NCBI GenBank assembly: GCA_000375685.1
Contig: AQVQ01000009.1
Span: 1 to 27,794, forward strand
Source: a crenarchaeote SCGC AAA261-N23
GTDB taxonomy: Archaea; Thermoproteota; Thermoprotei; Gearchaeales; Gearchaeaceae
Direction of reading: 5' to 3'
Length of the DNA stretch: 27,794 bases
The position numbers were made by a program, and so were the translations under genes. Every line of letters begins with the position of its first letter. Within the stretch, counting starts at the first letter, position 1. Below are positions 7,693-16,069 of the stretch, in pieces. The notes under the pieces were generated by a model, which did no database searches, was not told the origin of the DNA, and was given only the letters and a program-made list of their open reading frames with translations.

Positions 7693-10184
7693 GTGGGGAT
7701 TTCAGATTTCCAAAAGATTCAGGATTTAATAAATAAAGGATATTTTCAAGATGCATTAAAGTTGATTGAAGAAATTAAGAATGTTCAAGGTTTTTTAGGA
7801 ATTTTTTTAATTTATTCACAAAAAATAACTGCTCTTCTTGGACTAGCTCGTTATCATGAAGCTCTTGGAGTTGCAAAAGAATTAATGAAACTTATCAACA
7901 GAATTTCCATATCTAATGAACAGGTGAATGCTATAATTGGATACAAAGTTTCCGCAATGCAAATGCTTAGCACCATTTATTCTATGCTCGGTAATCATGA
8001 AGAAGCATTGAATATTTTAAAAGAGATAGTTAGTTATCCTAAGCTGTTTACTTTTCAAGGGTTTCAAATAAAAATAGCTTTAGCGATGGAATATGCTAGT
8101 TTAGGCGATTTTCCTAAATCTATTGAGATTTTACAAGAAGAACTTTCAAAGACCCAAGATAAAACATCTCAAATTGAATTTTTATTAGCTTTAGGTGATG
8201 TTTATCGTTATTTTATCCAAGATTTAAATAAATCAAGAGAATTTTACTATAAAGCTTACAATTTATCATTGTATGCTGGTGATGAGGTAAAAAGAAAAGC
8301 TTTTGATAGTTATGTTAATCTTTTATCAGAATTGGGGGATAAGGAGCAAGCAAAGGAACTTTTAAATGATCTATTACAAGAATCCACTTCAGAATCGGAA
8401 AAGGCATATATTTTAGAAAACCTAGCCTTTGTAGATAATGAGAATGCAAGAATGCATCTAGAAAGTGCTCTAGAGATTTATAGAAAGTTAGGTCTTAAAC
8501 GCGAGGAAGCAAATGTTTTATTCAACTTATCAGAGGTTGAAGAAAACATAGAAAAATCAATTGAATTGTTGAAGCAGGCTATTGCTATAGTTGAATCCCT
8601 TGCAATGAAACAATTTAGTTTTCTGTATCGAAATAAATTAGCTCTTAAGCTTTACATAGCGAAAAAATATGATGAAGCTAGATCAATTCTAAATAAACTC
8701 ATTGAAGAAAAAGAGATTTCCAAATATTTACTTGCTTTTTGCTATGTAGGTTTAGCTACAATAGATAAGGAAGAAGGTAATTTCAATAATGCTTTGAATA
8801 TGTTATATAAAGCAGAGCAAATTCTTGATGAGATGAGGTATGAATTAACTTGGGAAAATAGAGTCTATTTCAGCAACACTTACTCGACAGTTAAAAGAGA
8901 AGCTGTTAGGTTTTTATTGAATATTGATATTAAGCAAGCTCTCAAGAAGTCTGAAGAAGCGAAAGCAAGATCGCTAATTGAATTAGTTTCTCTGAATAAA
9001 ATTCCGAAACCTAGCAATGAAGAAATTTTCGATCTTGAAGAAAAGCTAATTGAAGAATTGAATGCAGCGATGAAAAAGAACAATCCTTATATTAAGGAAA
9101 TATACAAAAGACTTGAGACGATATGGTCTTCATTAGAAACTAATCCTGAATATAAAGAATATTTAAGTTTAAGAAGGGGTTATGTTATTGATGTAAATGA
9201 AGCATATAATTTTATTGATGATGAAACTGCTATAATTGATTATCTTATTCTTTCTGATCAATTGTTAGTTTTTATCATTAGTAAAAGAGATTTAGATATC
9301 CTAAAAGTGTCTAAAAATAAAAGTATGATTGATAATTTGTTTAAAAAGTTTAAAGATTTTGAAAAAATTAAAGACATTTATACTAATGAAAAATTATTAA
9401 AAGAAGCAAGCAATATTTTGATATCTCCTATTGAAGAAAAAATAAAAAATATAAACATCTTTGCATTTCACCGGATTCAGTTCTTTGGTATGTACCATTT
9501 AATGCTCTGTATTTTGAAGAGAAAGAACTTATAGAGAGTAAAACTATTTCATATATTCCCAATCTCACGCTCTTGAAATATTGCAGTGAAAGAGAATCGA
9601 AAGGAGATTGTCTTGTAATAGGTGGTTCTCCGACTAATGACCTAATATATGCAGTACAGGAATCGAAAGAAATAGCTGAATTGCTTAAAACTGAAGTAAG
9701 AAACTATACAAAGAAAGAGATAATCGAAAAAATGAAGAGCAGCAAAGTTATTTCATTCTCTTGCCATGCTTTTTATTCTTCTAAAGATTATGGTCTAGGT
9801 TCTTACATTATTCTACCTAACGGTGAATATCTAACTTCTAAAGAAATATTGGGGACAAGACTTAATTCAGAATTAGTAACATTGAGCGCATGCGAAACAG
9901 CTAAGCTGAGCTATTTTGAAGGAGGGGATATTTTTGGCCTGCTCAGTTCTTTTTTATGTGCAGGGGCTAAGAGTATTGTAGCTAGTCTATGGAAGCTAAA
10001 CGATCATGCTGCTTATTTAACTATGAAGGAATTTTATACTCGCCTAACTAAAGGTTCAAGTAAAGCGGAAGCTTTAAGATCAGCCCAACTTGTTACAAGA
10101 AAAGAATATCCAAATCCATACTACTGGTCTCCTTTAGTTCTTGTGGGTGAATATTCATCAATTCTCTACACTGACAGAAAATAG
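7693..10184 (+). pseudogene. TPR-CHAT protease, interrupted by one frameshift
   Basis: Two frames together make one protein of about 830 residues. The first (7693-9534) holds at least eight TPR-like helical repeats (for example YFQDALKLIEEIK, HEEALNILKEI, NNALNMLYKAEQILDE) and the start of a CHAT domain. Near 9471-9475 the frame shifts. The other register continues PDSVLWYVPFNALYFEE (from about 9473) into the frame that ends at 10184. The caspase-like dyad is intact: His in SFSCHAFYS (about residue 692) and Cys in TLSACETAK (about 734), followed by GLLSSFLCAGAKSIVASLW. CHAT proteases cleave partner proteins on activation, as in Craspase Csx29 and bacterial gasdermin systems. One missing base explains everything, so this is either a recent lesion, programmed shifting or a sequencing error. 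The gene overlaps the convergent gene at 10158-10682. Confidence 0.85.
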
Positions 10185-10682
10185 CCCAAAAGATATACTA
10201 AACTTAAATTTAATCTTCAAATTTTTTATTACTTCTTTTGCTATATTCTTAACCTTCATCTCATTCTTTTCTTTTAAATATTGTTTTAATGCATTGTTAT
10301 TTTCTTTAATCAAAATCAATTGATATAATTTCCCCAAAATCTCTTTTAAAAAATCTATATTATTTATTACTCTTATATCAGTGATTTTAATTAGAAACGA
10401 ATTAACATTGGGCTTGTTATCATCTGTGAGGATCAAGGCAGGCGTTTTATCAAGTTGGATATCCATAGAAAGTTTTGCGTAAGAAGGATCGCCTATATCC
10501 CATGTTGCAACATATAAGTTTTTACCTAAATTTTCTCCCCACTTAGCTAAGGTGTCAATAAGATCTTTTTCAAATTCATAATCAAACCCACTTGGAATGT
10601 AAATACAATAAACAGGGTAGCCTTCCGGCAACTCTTTCACTTTGGTCTCAAATTCTCTAGTACTTTCTTCGCCCATGAACAT
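10158..10682 (-). CDS. Possible thioredoxin-fold protein convergent with TPR-CHAT
   Basis: 174 residues. The middle part, KNLYVATWDIGDPSYAKLSM, then DIQLDKTPALILTDD, has the strand-helix-cis-Pro-strand pattern of a thioredoxin fold (TPALIL corresponds to the cis-Pro loop). There is no CxxC in the expected place, so it is not an obvious oxidoreductase. The C-terminal ~60 residues are a Lys/Asn-rich helix followed by a short beta-rich tail (FKFSISFGLFSVSVEN). Its 3' end overlaps the 3' end of the TPR-CHAT gene by 27 nt, so the two are read toward each other. A TATA-like box lies at about 10699-10705. I do not recognise a family. A role as CHAT sensor, regulator or substrate is only inference from position. 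Confidence 0.6.
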   Translation of the reverse strand: MFMGEESTREFETKVKELPEGYPVYCIYIPSGFDYEFEKDLIDTLAKWGENLGKNLYVATWDIGDPSYAKLSMDIQLDKTPALILTDDNKPNVNSFLIKITDIRVINNIDFLKEILGKLYQLILIKENNNALKQYLKEKNEMKVKNIAKEVIKNLKIKFKFSISFGLFSVSVEN

Positions 10683-10771
10683 AAATTATTTTTAAAGTAT
10701 AAAAATTTGAATTTTAAGAATTTTAGTAAGACCTATTTCTTCAATATTTTCGATGATTTACTTTAATAAGC

Positions 10772-10924
10772 TCAAAATTCTTTATAATGATAAATTTCAT
10801 AAACGCTTGTAGGAATTCTAACATAATTATTTTCATTTTTACTAGTTAAGGAATTCGTAGCATTCTTTCCGTTTGCTTTTTTATAGAGTACCTCAAGTAA
10901 TATGTTATTGTCAATTAGGTACAT
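10772..10924 (-). pseudogene. Fragment of a VapC PIN toxin
   Basis: ATG 10922-10924 opens a frame MYLIDNNILLEVLYKKANGK, a typical PIN N-terminus with the catalytic Asp5. It then reads into low-complexity, non-PIN sequence (SKNENNYVRIPTS) and stops at TGA 10772-10774 after 50 codons. The remaining acidic motifs are missing. It starts just after the remnant of its antitoxin on the same strand, so this was a vapBC operon. Confidence 0.6.
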
Positions 10925-11170
10925 TTATTCTTTTCCTTAACGCTTCAACTAAATCCTCGCCTTCCCATTTGTTATCAGAAAGATTTCCTAAACCTACAAG
11001 ATTAACTATATTAGAGTTAAGAAACTTTGAAGATCTATTTCTATTTCGATTAAATCTATTATAGCTTTGGACAAAGCACCCTTTCTGAAGCCATATTTTT
11101 CTGCAACATATTTACGAAACCTTTAAGCAATATATTTAGGTATCTCAACTTTGATCAATTCATTTTTAGA
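10925..11170 (-). pseudogene. Broken RHH-type antitoxin (VapB)
   Basis: Minus-strand segments read LIKVEIPKYIA, a stop, then RFRKYVAEKYGFRKGALSKA, giving the beta strand plus two helices of a ribbon-helix-helix antitoxin. A shifted segment, NIVNLVGLGNLSDNKWEGED plus LVEALRKRINV, runs up to the PIN start. A nonsense codon near 11130 and a frameshift near 11020 inactivate it. A TATA-like stretch lies upstream near 11185-11200. Confidence 0.6.
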
Positions 11171-11315
11171 ATTACGAGTTTTTTTATATTTATACACTTA
11201 AGTACTAATAAACAGACTCTTCATTTCAATTTTCTCATTGGTAGCTTAATCTTATTATGTCTTACAAAAAACATTTTTAAAACCAGAATTTAAGCTAAAA
11301 ATATTATATTAAAAT

Positions 11316-11777
11316 GTGGAAATTCCTAAGTCTGTAGCTGAGAGATTGAAGGAAAAAGGTTATGATTTAACTCAGATAGTTGAAATAATTCTCAAATTCT
11401 TGAATATTGATCCTGATACATCTTCTAAAGTTCACAAAGAATTGGCTATTGCTATGTTCAATGAAGGAGTAAAGTTATCTGAGAAAGGAGATGTTGTTCA
11501 ATCAAGTGAAAAGCTATATAAGGCTATAGAAGAATCGATAAAAGCTTTGGCAATTGCGAAAGGATTAGATGAAGTGAAAGAAGCTGAAAATAAGGGTAGA
11601 TGGACGACTAGCTTGTTAGATAAGGCTGCTCTGAAGCTAGGTGAAGAAATTTCTAGAGCTTGGGAAGCGGCTTTCTTTTTGCACATAAATGGTTTCCATG
11701 AAGCTACAATAACTGTAGATGAAGTGACTTCTCGAATTCCATTGATTAAAAAAGTTATCGATTCATTGAATTTCTAA
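11316..11777 (+). CDS. PaREP1 family protein
   Basis: A 153-residue helical protein starting at GTG 11316. It begins MEIPKSVAERLKEKGYDLTQ, then has the family core KELAIAMFNEGVKLSEKGDV, VQSSEKLYKAIEESIKALAI and WTTSLLDKAALKLGEEISRAWEAAFFLHINGFHE. This is a clear PaREP1 pattern of HEPN-like helical bundles found in multiple copies in crenarchaea, with function unproven. The GTG overlaps an out-of-frame ATG (ATGTG). T/A-rich AAAAATATTATATT lies just upstream. It is more complete in the second half (the LHINGFHEA motif) than the copy at 3245-3724. Confidence 0.8.
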   Translation: MEIPKSVAERLKEKGYDLTQIVEIILKFLNIDPDTSSKVHKELAIAMFNEGVKLSEKGDVVQSSEKLYKAIEESIKALAIAKGLDEVKEAENKGRWTTSLLDKAALKLGEEISRAWEAAFFLHINGFHEATITVDEVTSRIPLIKKVIDSLNF

Positions 11778-12244
11778 TAAATTGCATAGATAAATTCGGA
11801 ATTCGCTCTTCGTTAAGAGTAAGTTAATTTTAATAAAAAACAAGCTTACTGTATAGATAATTAATTCTCTGTTCTTTATTCTTGAGTTTATTCAAATTTA
11901 ATAATCTTGCTAGTCATGTTAGTGTTAAGAGGATTCCGCATAATCTATGGAAAGCATAAAATATTCATTAAATCTAAATTGCTTTCTAGAAATGAAACAG
12001 ATGAAATAGGAAAAGTTACTGATGATTTAGATATTAAATTAAGTATTGTTTGCATAGCGAATTCTTGTTGGAAAGTATTTAAAACAAGGGGATAGAAGAA
12101 GAGGTTCAGTTAACGTTCTTCTGAGAAGGAAACAATGTGAAACTAGATTTTATGAAAAACGGGTAAAAACTCAGTCTCTAATCATACTCAAATTCTATAA
12201 TGCTAATTCCAAAAAAGGATTGAAAGAAATTATTTAAGGGCTAA
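11778..12244. other. Intergenic stretch, weak small ORF
   Basis: A 62-codon plus-strand frame at 11907-12095 (includes GFRIIYGKHKIFIKSK and VTDDLDIKLSIVCIAN) has mildly protein-like composition but no recognisable family. It could be a small gene or a fragment. At 12202-12226 one GCTAATTCCAAAAAAGG plus ATTGAAAG resembles a Sulfolobales CRISPR repeat, but it is single copy. Confidence 0.3.
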
Positions 12245-13567
12245 TTAGAAATTAAGTAGCCATTTCCATAACGGCATAAACTTTATTTTTTTGTTGCCGC
12301 TTTCAACTGTATCTTCATAATCCCATGTAATTACAAGCAAATCCTCACACTTTAGTAAATCAGAAGCTTTTATCAAGGCTTCAGTCTCTCTTTTTTCAAC
12401 TTCGTCCTTGCTGCTTACATAGGTAACTTGAATTAGTTGCTTAACATTGAAGTTTTCTCTTACTACAAAGTCAACTTCTTTACCCTCAGCCTTACCATAT
12501 TCTTTCCAATAATAAATTTCTAAAAGAGGATTTCTCCTTTTCAACTCTATAGCTACAATATTTTCCATTAGCTTACCAATGCTTTCCTCAATTTTAAAGC
12601 CAATAGCGTTGGAAAGGCCAACATCTATAGAATAAACCTTCCTTGCTACCTTTTCTTGTTTTTTAACTGAAGGATGGAAAATTTTGATAAAAAAAATTAG
12701 AAAAGCTTCTTCTAATAAATAGGAAAATTTTTCTATTGTAACTGAATTTGTGTTTAGGAATTGTTCTAGTGATGAAAATGTTATAGGAGAGGAAATGTTT
12801 GAAATATAAAATTTTGCCAACATTTTCAGCTTTTCCGTTTTTCTGATTTTATACCTTTCAACCACATCTTTCTCTATTATATCATCGAAATATGTTAAAA
12901 GAATCGCCTTTTTCGTTTCTTCATCTTTTGTTAATACAACTTCTGGAAAACCGCCGAATCTTATATATTCTCTTAAGAAGGCTTTAATATCGTTTTCCTT
13001 AACAAGGGCATCTAGCTTATCTTTAATTTGAAAATTCTTAAACTGTAGAAATTCAACAAAGCTTAAAGGAAAAACGACAATATCAATATGTCTTCCCGTT
13101 AGCAAAGTTGCAAGCTCGCCTTTTGTTAACTGGGATGTTGAACCAGAAATTAAAATTTTTGCTTTATTCAATTCGTGCATAGTTCTTACCCATTTCTCCC
13201 ATTGAGGAATTTTTGTGACTTCATCAAGAAAAACAAACGGTTTTCTTATCGGTCTCATCTCTTCATTGTAAACGTTAAAGAAGTCATCGATAAGTTTAAG
13301 ATTTCTTTCAACAATTCTTTTATCTTCAATATTAACGATTAATATTTCACTTTTATTCACCATTTCTTTTTCCATTAATTTTTTAGCAATTTGCTTCATT
13401 AGCACAGATTTTCCAGATCTTCTTACTCCTATTAAGGAAACTATCATATTAGGTTGGAGAAAACGGAAAGCTTTTTCAACATATTCAGATCTTTCTATTC
13501 CGCATTCTAAATCTTTTTTCCAAAAATTCCAATCTAAAAGTATTCTTAGTATTTCTTCCTTTTTCAT
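12245..13567 (-). CDS. AAA_14/DUF4143 ATPase
   Basis: 440 residues. The N-terminal ATPase has Walker A GVRRSGKS (residues 47-54) and Walker B FVFLDEV (111-117), with a sensor-like AKILISGSTSQL. It is followed by the FPLSFVEFL segment characteristic of this group. The C-terminal DUF4143 domain ends in a restriction-endonuclease-like core (EIYYWKEYGKAEGKEVDFVV, then QLIQVTYV), with E-x-n-VDFVV and a Q in place of the usual E of the ExK pair. A related short tail ITWDYEDT...PLWKWLLNF closes the protein. Members are common in archaea and anaerobic bacteria, often near toxin-antitoxin genes. Function is unknown. Another member lies at 16070-17395. Confidence 0.85.
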   Translation of the reverse strand: MKKEEILRILLDWNFWKKDLECGIERSEYVEKAFRFLQPNMIVSLIGVRRSGKSVLMKQIAKKLMEKEMVNKSEILIVNIEDKRIVERNLKLIDDFFNVYNEEMRPIRKPFVFLDEVTKIPQWEKWVRTMHELNKAKILISGSTSQLTKGELATLLTGRHIDIVVFPLSFVEFLQFKNFQIKDKLDALVKENDIKAFLREYIRFGGFPEVVLTKDEETKKAILLTYFDDIIEKDVVERYKIRKTEKLKMLAKFYISNISSPITFSSLEQFLNTNSVTIEKFSYLLEEAFLIFFIKIFHPSVKKQEKVARKVYSIDVGLSNAIGFKIEESIGKLMENIVAIELKRRNPLLEIYYWKEYGKAEGKEVDFVVRENFNVKQLIQVTYVSSKDEVEKRETEALIKASDLLKCEDLLVITWDYEDTVESGNKKIKFMPLWKWLLNF

Positions 13568-13639
13568 ATTACTAATTATACTTTATAATATTAATGAATT
13601 TTACTAAGTATAGTTAGTAATATCATTCGCTTTAAAAGT

Positions 13640-13818
13640 TAAATTCAGAAGAGGATCGAGAGCTAAGTTTTTAATAACATGGGATGTAAGCAAATATTAG
13701 GGGGTGTTAGTTGTTGTATTTTTCTCTTGAAGTTAAGACAAATAAAGAAGATATCTTCAATATGGAAAACGAGCTTGAGGTACTTAAGAAAGAATTGCTT
13801 GAGCAAAGCACTGGATGA
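13640..13818 (+). pseudogene. Short remnants of an ATPase C-terminus and helical protein
   Basis: The plus strand reads KFRRGSRAKFLITWDVSKY before a stop near 13699. FLITWDV resembles the LLVITWDYE tail of the DUF4143 ATPase at 12245. A TTG-started frame then gives LYFSLEVKTNKEDIFNMENE plus LEVLKKELLEQS to TGA at about 13816-13818. Both look like scraps of ATPase-related genes rather than a working ORF. Confidence 0.35.
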
Positions 13819-13824
13819 TTGTTA

Positions 13825-14141
13825 TTAAAGGGTTATGGAGAACATGGAAGTCTTCTTTGATGAAGGCTCTAAATTGGTTGCAGAAGAGTTCAAGAATTTT
13901 TTTAAATTCCAGGCAAATAGCAAGAAAGAGATACATAGAAATAATGAAAACTTTAATAAGACCTTCGAGATGGAGTGAATTAAAAAGAAGTCTGAGAATT
14001 ATAACAGATGTAAGCGATAAGCAATTGTCAAATTTTTTGAAAGAGCTTACTTATTATGGTTTTATAGAAAAAAATAATGATTTATACTTTATATCCGATC
14101 CTCTTCTGGTCGAGGCTATTAGAAGGGATTATGTGAGATAA
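13825..14141 (+). pseudogene. C-terminal fragment of a PF01637-type ATPase
   Basis: One register reads ENMEVFFDEGSKLVAEEFKN plus FFKFQANSKK up to about 13930, and the next continues RYIEIMKTLIRPSRWSELKR, SLRIITD, and finally FISDPLLVEAIRRDY to TAA 14139-14141. This matches the winged-helix C-terminus of the intact ATPase at 4709-5680 (ALRIISIGARWGELKKEL...YIPDPVLRIAI). The ATP-binding domain is absent and a frameshift is present, so it is a decayed paralogue. Confidence 0.7.
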
Positions 14142-14185
14142 AGAAATGTAAAAGATATTTATGTATAATCGCTAAATTAGCACAG

Positions 14186-15634
14186 ATGATAAAGAAAACA
14201 CTGGCCATAATGCTCTCTTTAATTTTGCTACTTTTCATCATTCAACCTTCTTTGGCGTAGCAACGTGGAAGAATTGATCATATTATATTCATAATTCAAG
14301 AAAATCATAGCTTTGATAATTATTTTGGGACCTATCCTGGGGCTAATGGTTTTCCAGCAGGAATTGCCCTTCCAGTCAGCCCCAAACAAGATGAATGGAT
14401 TTTTCCTTTCCATCTAGATATTGATCAGAATGTAATGTTGGTCGGTGATGAACTACCTCCAGGGATATCCGATCCTGAACAACTCGAAGGAAACGTATCT
14501 CAACCTTTCCACTTATCAAGTGAAAGTCTGGGAAGGGATTTGTCGCATTCATGGCAGGTAGCGCACCTTGCCTATGATAACGGTAAAATGGATGGCTTTG
14601 TTTATGCAGAAGGTAGTATTCTAACAATGGGATACTATGATAGGTCAGACATACCTAATTATTGGTCCTACGCTGATAACTTTGTTTTAGCTGATAACTT
14701 TTTCTCCTCCCTTATGGGTCCAAGCTTCCCTAATCATTTGTACATAGCTTCAGGAAACAATGGGCCTGTAGATATTAACGCAAGCTGGATTTATGAAAAA
14801 GGAATAATAAATAATGTTGGAGATCCAACTCTTAGCACTCTGGATTTAAGCTGGTCTACTTTGGCAGAACAATTATCAGAGGCTAATATATCTTGGAAAT
14901 GGTATGATGGTAATACTAATCCTTTAAAGCCAACTATATGGAATGTATTACCGTTGTTTGACTATTTTAGGAAGAACCCTTCAGAACTTAAGGATCACGT
15001 ATTCAATACTGCTTCGTTTATATCTGATATAAAAAATGGTAGCTTGCCAGCTGTTTCTTGGATAATACCTGGTTCATGGGTGCCTCCTGATTATCCCCAA
15101 GTTTGTAAAGGAATATCGCCGAGTGAGCATCCCCCAGCTAGAAGCGATTGCGGAATGGATTATGTAACTTATTTGGTTAACCAAGTCATGCAGAGCAATT
15201 ATTGGTGGAGCACTGCGATTATAATAACATGGGATGACTACGGTGGCTTTTATGATCATGTACCTCCTCCTCAAGTTGATATATATGGCTTAGGTTTCAG
15301 AGTTCCTACATTAATAATATCTCCATATGCAAAACATCATTATATTGATCATACACTATATGAATTTGCCTCTTTTATAAAGTTCGTAGATGTTATATTT
15401 GGTTTAAATCCAATATATCCCAGGGTGATCCAAGCCAATAATATGCTCAATGCCTTCAACTTCTCTCAAGAACCTTTGGCCCCCTTAATTCTTCAAGATA
15501 ATTTTGTTGGCCCTTCATCAAATGTTCAATCTCCAACTACCTATCCTGTTCATCTTCTGAATATAGGTATTTTGATTTTAATAATTAGCATAATAACTAT
15601 ATTGATCGCTATTTTTGTAAGGAAGCATAAGTAA
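14186..15634 (+). pseudogene. Secreted phosphoesterase (phospholipase C/AcpA family) with amber codon 25
   Basis: From ATG 14186 the frame encodes a signal peptide (MIKKTLAIMLSLILLLFIIQ PSLA). It then hits TAG at 14258-14260 and stays open to TAA 15632-15634 (482 codons before the stop, counting the TAG). Directly after the TAG comes IDHIIFIIQENHSFDNYFGT, the metal-binding signature of the phosphoesterase family (phospholipase C, acid phosphatase AcpA). Later motifs include MGPSFPNHLY, SWIIPG, TWDDYGGFYDHV and RVPTLIISPYAKHHYIDHT. A C-terminal membrane segment (LLNIGILILIISIITILIAI) ends in RKHK, so the enzyme would sit outside the cell, anchored. No start codon lies between the TAG and the ENHSFDN motif. 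An ATG at 14435 would give a protein lacking the active site. CAG to TAG is a single change. Confidence 0.85.
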
Positions 15635-15787
15635 TTTTCTATTTTTAAAATTTATTTCTCTATTTTTGCTATGCATTTATTAATTGCAGTAATTTTGTTA
15701 CAAAAAGTATGGAACAATTTTAAAAATAATATTTTATGCAAATTATTTTTAATGTCTGTTTGTTCTATAAAAAATAAAAGCTAATGC

Positions 15788-15990
15788 TTAAACATTCTCT
15801 TGTTTCTTTCTGAATATTGAGAGTATGTATTCTCCAGCTTGTTTGAAAGCAAGTTTAGGCGGAATTGCTTCTCATCCGGATCCACTACAATATCGAGCAA
15901 TGCTCTCTCTTCACTGTTTAGAAATTCTTCTATTAATTTCTTAGCTTCGATTAGTTCTCACAATTAATTCGTTAGATTTGGCTAGCCTTA
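15788..15990 (-). pseudogene. Frameshifted small gene, family unknown
   Basis: The minus strand contains LRLAKSNELIV, then in another register LIEAKKLIEEFLNSEERALL plus DIVVDPDE, then in a third AIPPKLAFKQAGEYILSIFR plus KKQENV ending at TAA 15788-15790. The pieces join into a plausible protein of about 65 residues with two frameshifts. It is helical and acidic. I do not recognise it, though small DNA-binding or antitoxin-like proteins have similar size. Confidence 0.45.
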
Positions 15991-16008
15991 GAAACTAAAA
16001 TTATTTTT

Positions 16009-16050
16009 AAATACTTATGGACTTAAAGTAAACAACATTTATAAGTATTT
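16009..16050. promoter_or_regulatory. Promoter with 9-bp inverted repeat before DUF4143 ATPase
   Basis: AAATACTTA (16009-16017) and TAAGTATTT (16042-16050) are perfect inverted arms. The right arm overlaps the TATA-like TTATAAGT (16039-16046), which lies about 25-30 nt before the ATG at 16070. A loose direct repeat, TATGGACTTAAAGTAAACAA and TGTGGATTTAGATTACACAA, surrounds it. The layout fits a repressible leaderless promoter. Confidence 0.5.
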
Positions 16051-16069
16051 GTGGATTTAGATTACACAA

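Noticed and set aside
7693..10184. Type III-E CRISPR (Craspase) locus because of TPR-CHAT plus a cas gene in the window
   Set aside because: The cas3'' gene is about 7 kb away with many unrelated genes between, and no gRAMP/Cas7-11 gene is present.
12202..12226. GCTAATTCC plus AAAAAAGGATTGAAAG, similar to a Sulfolobales CRISPR repeat (about 18 of 24 positions by eye)
   Set aside because: Only one copy in the window and A-rich, so chance similarity is likely. A decayed solo repeat cannot be excluded.
14376..14627. 83-codon minus-strand ORF over the phosphoesterase gene
   Set aside because: Antisense to a clear phosphoesterase frame.
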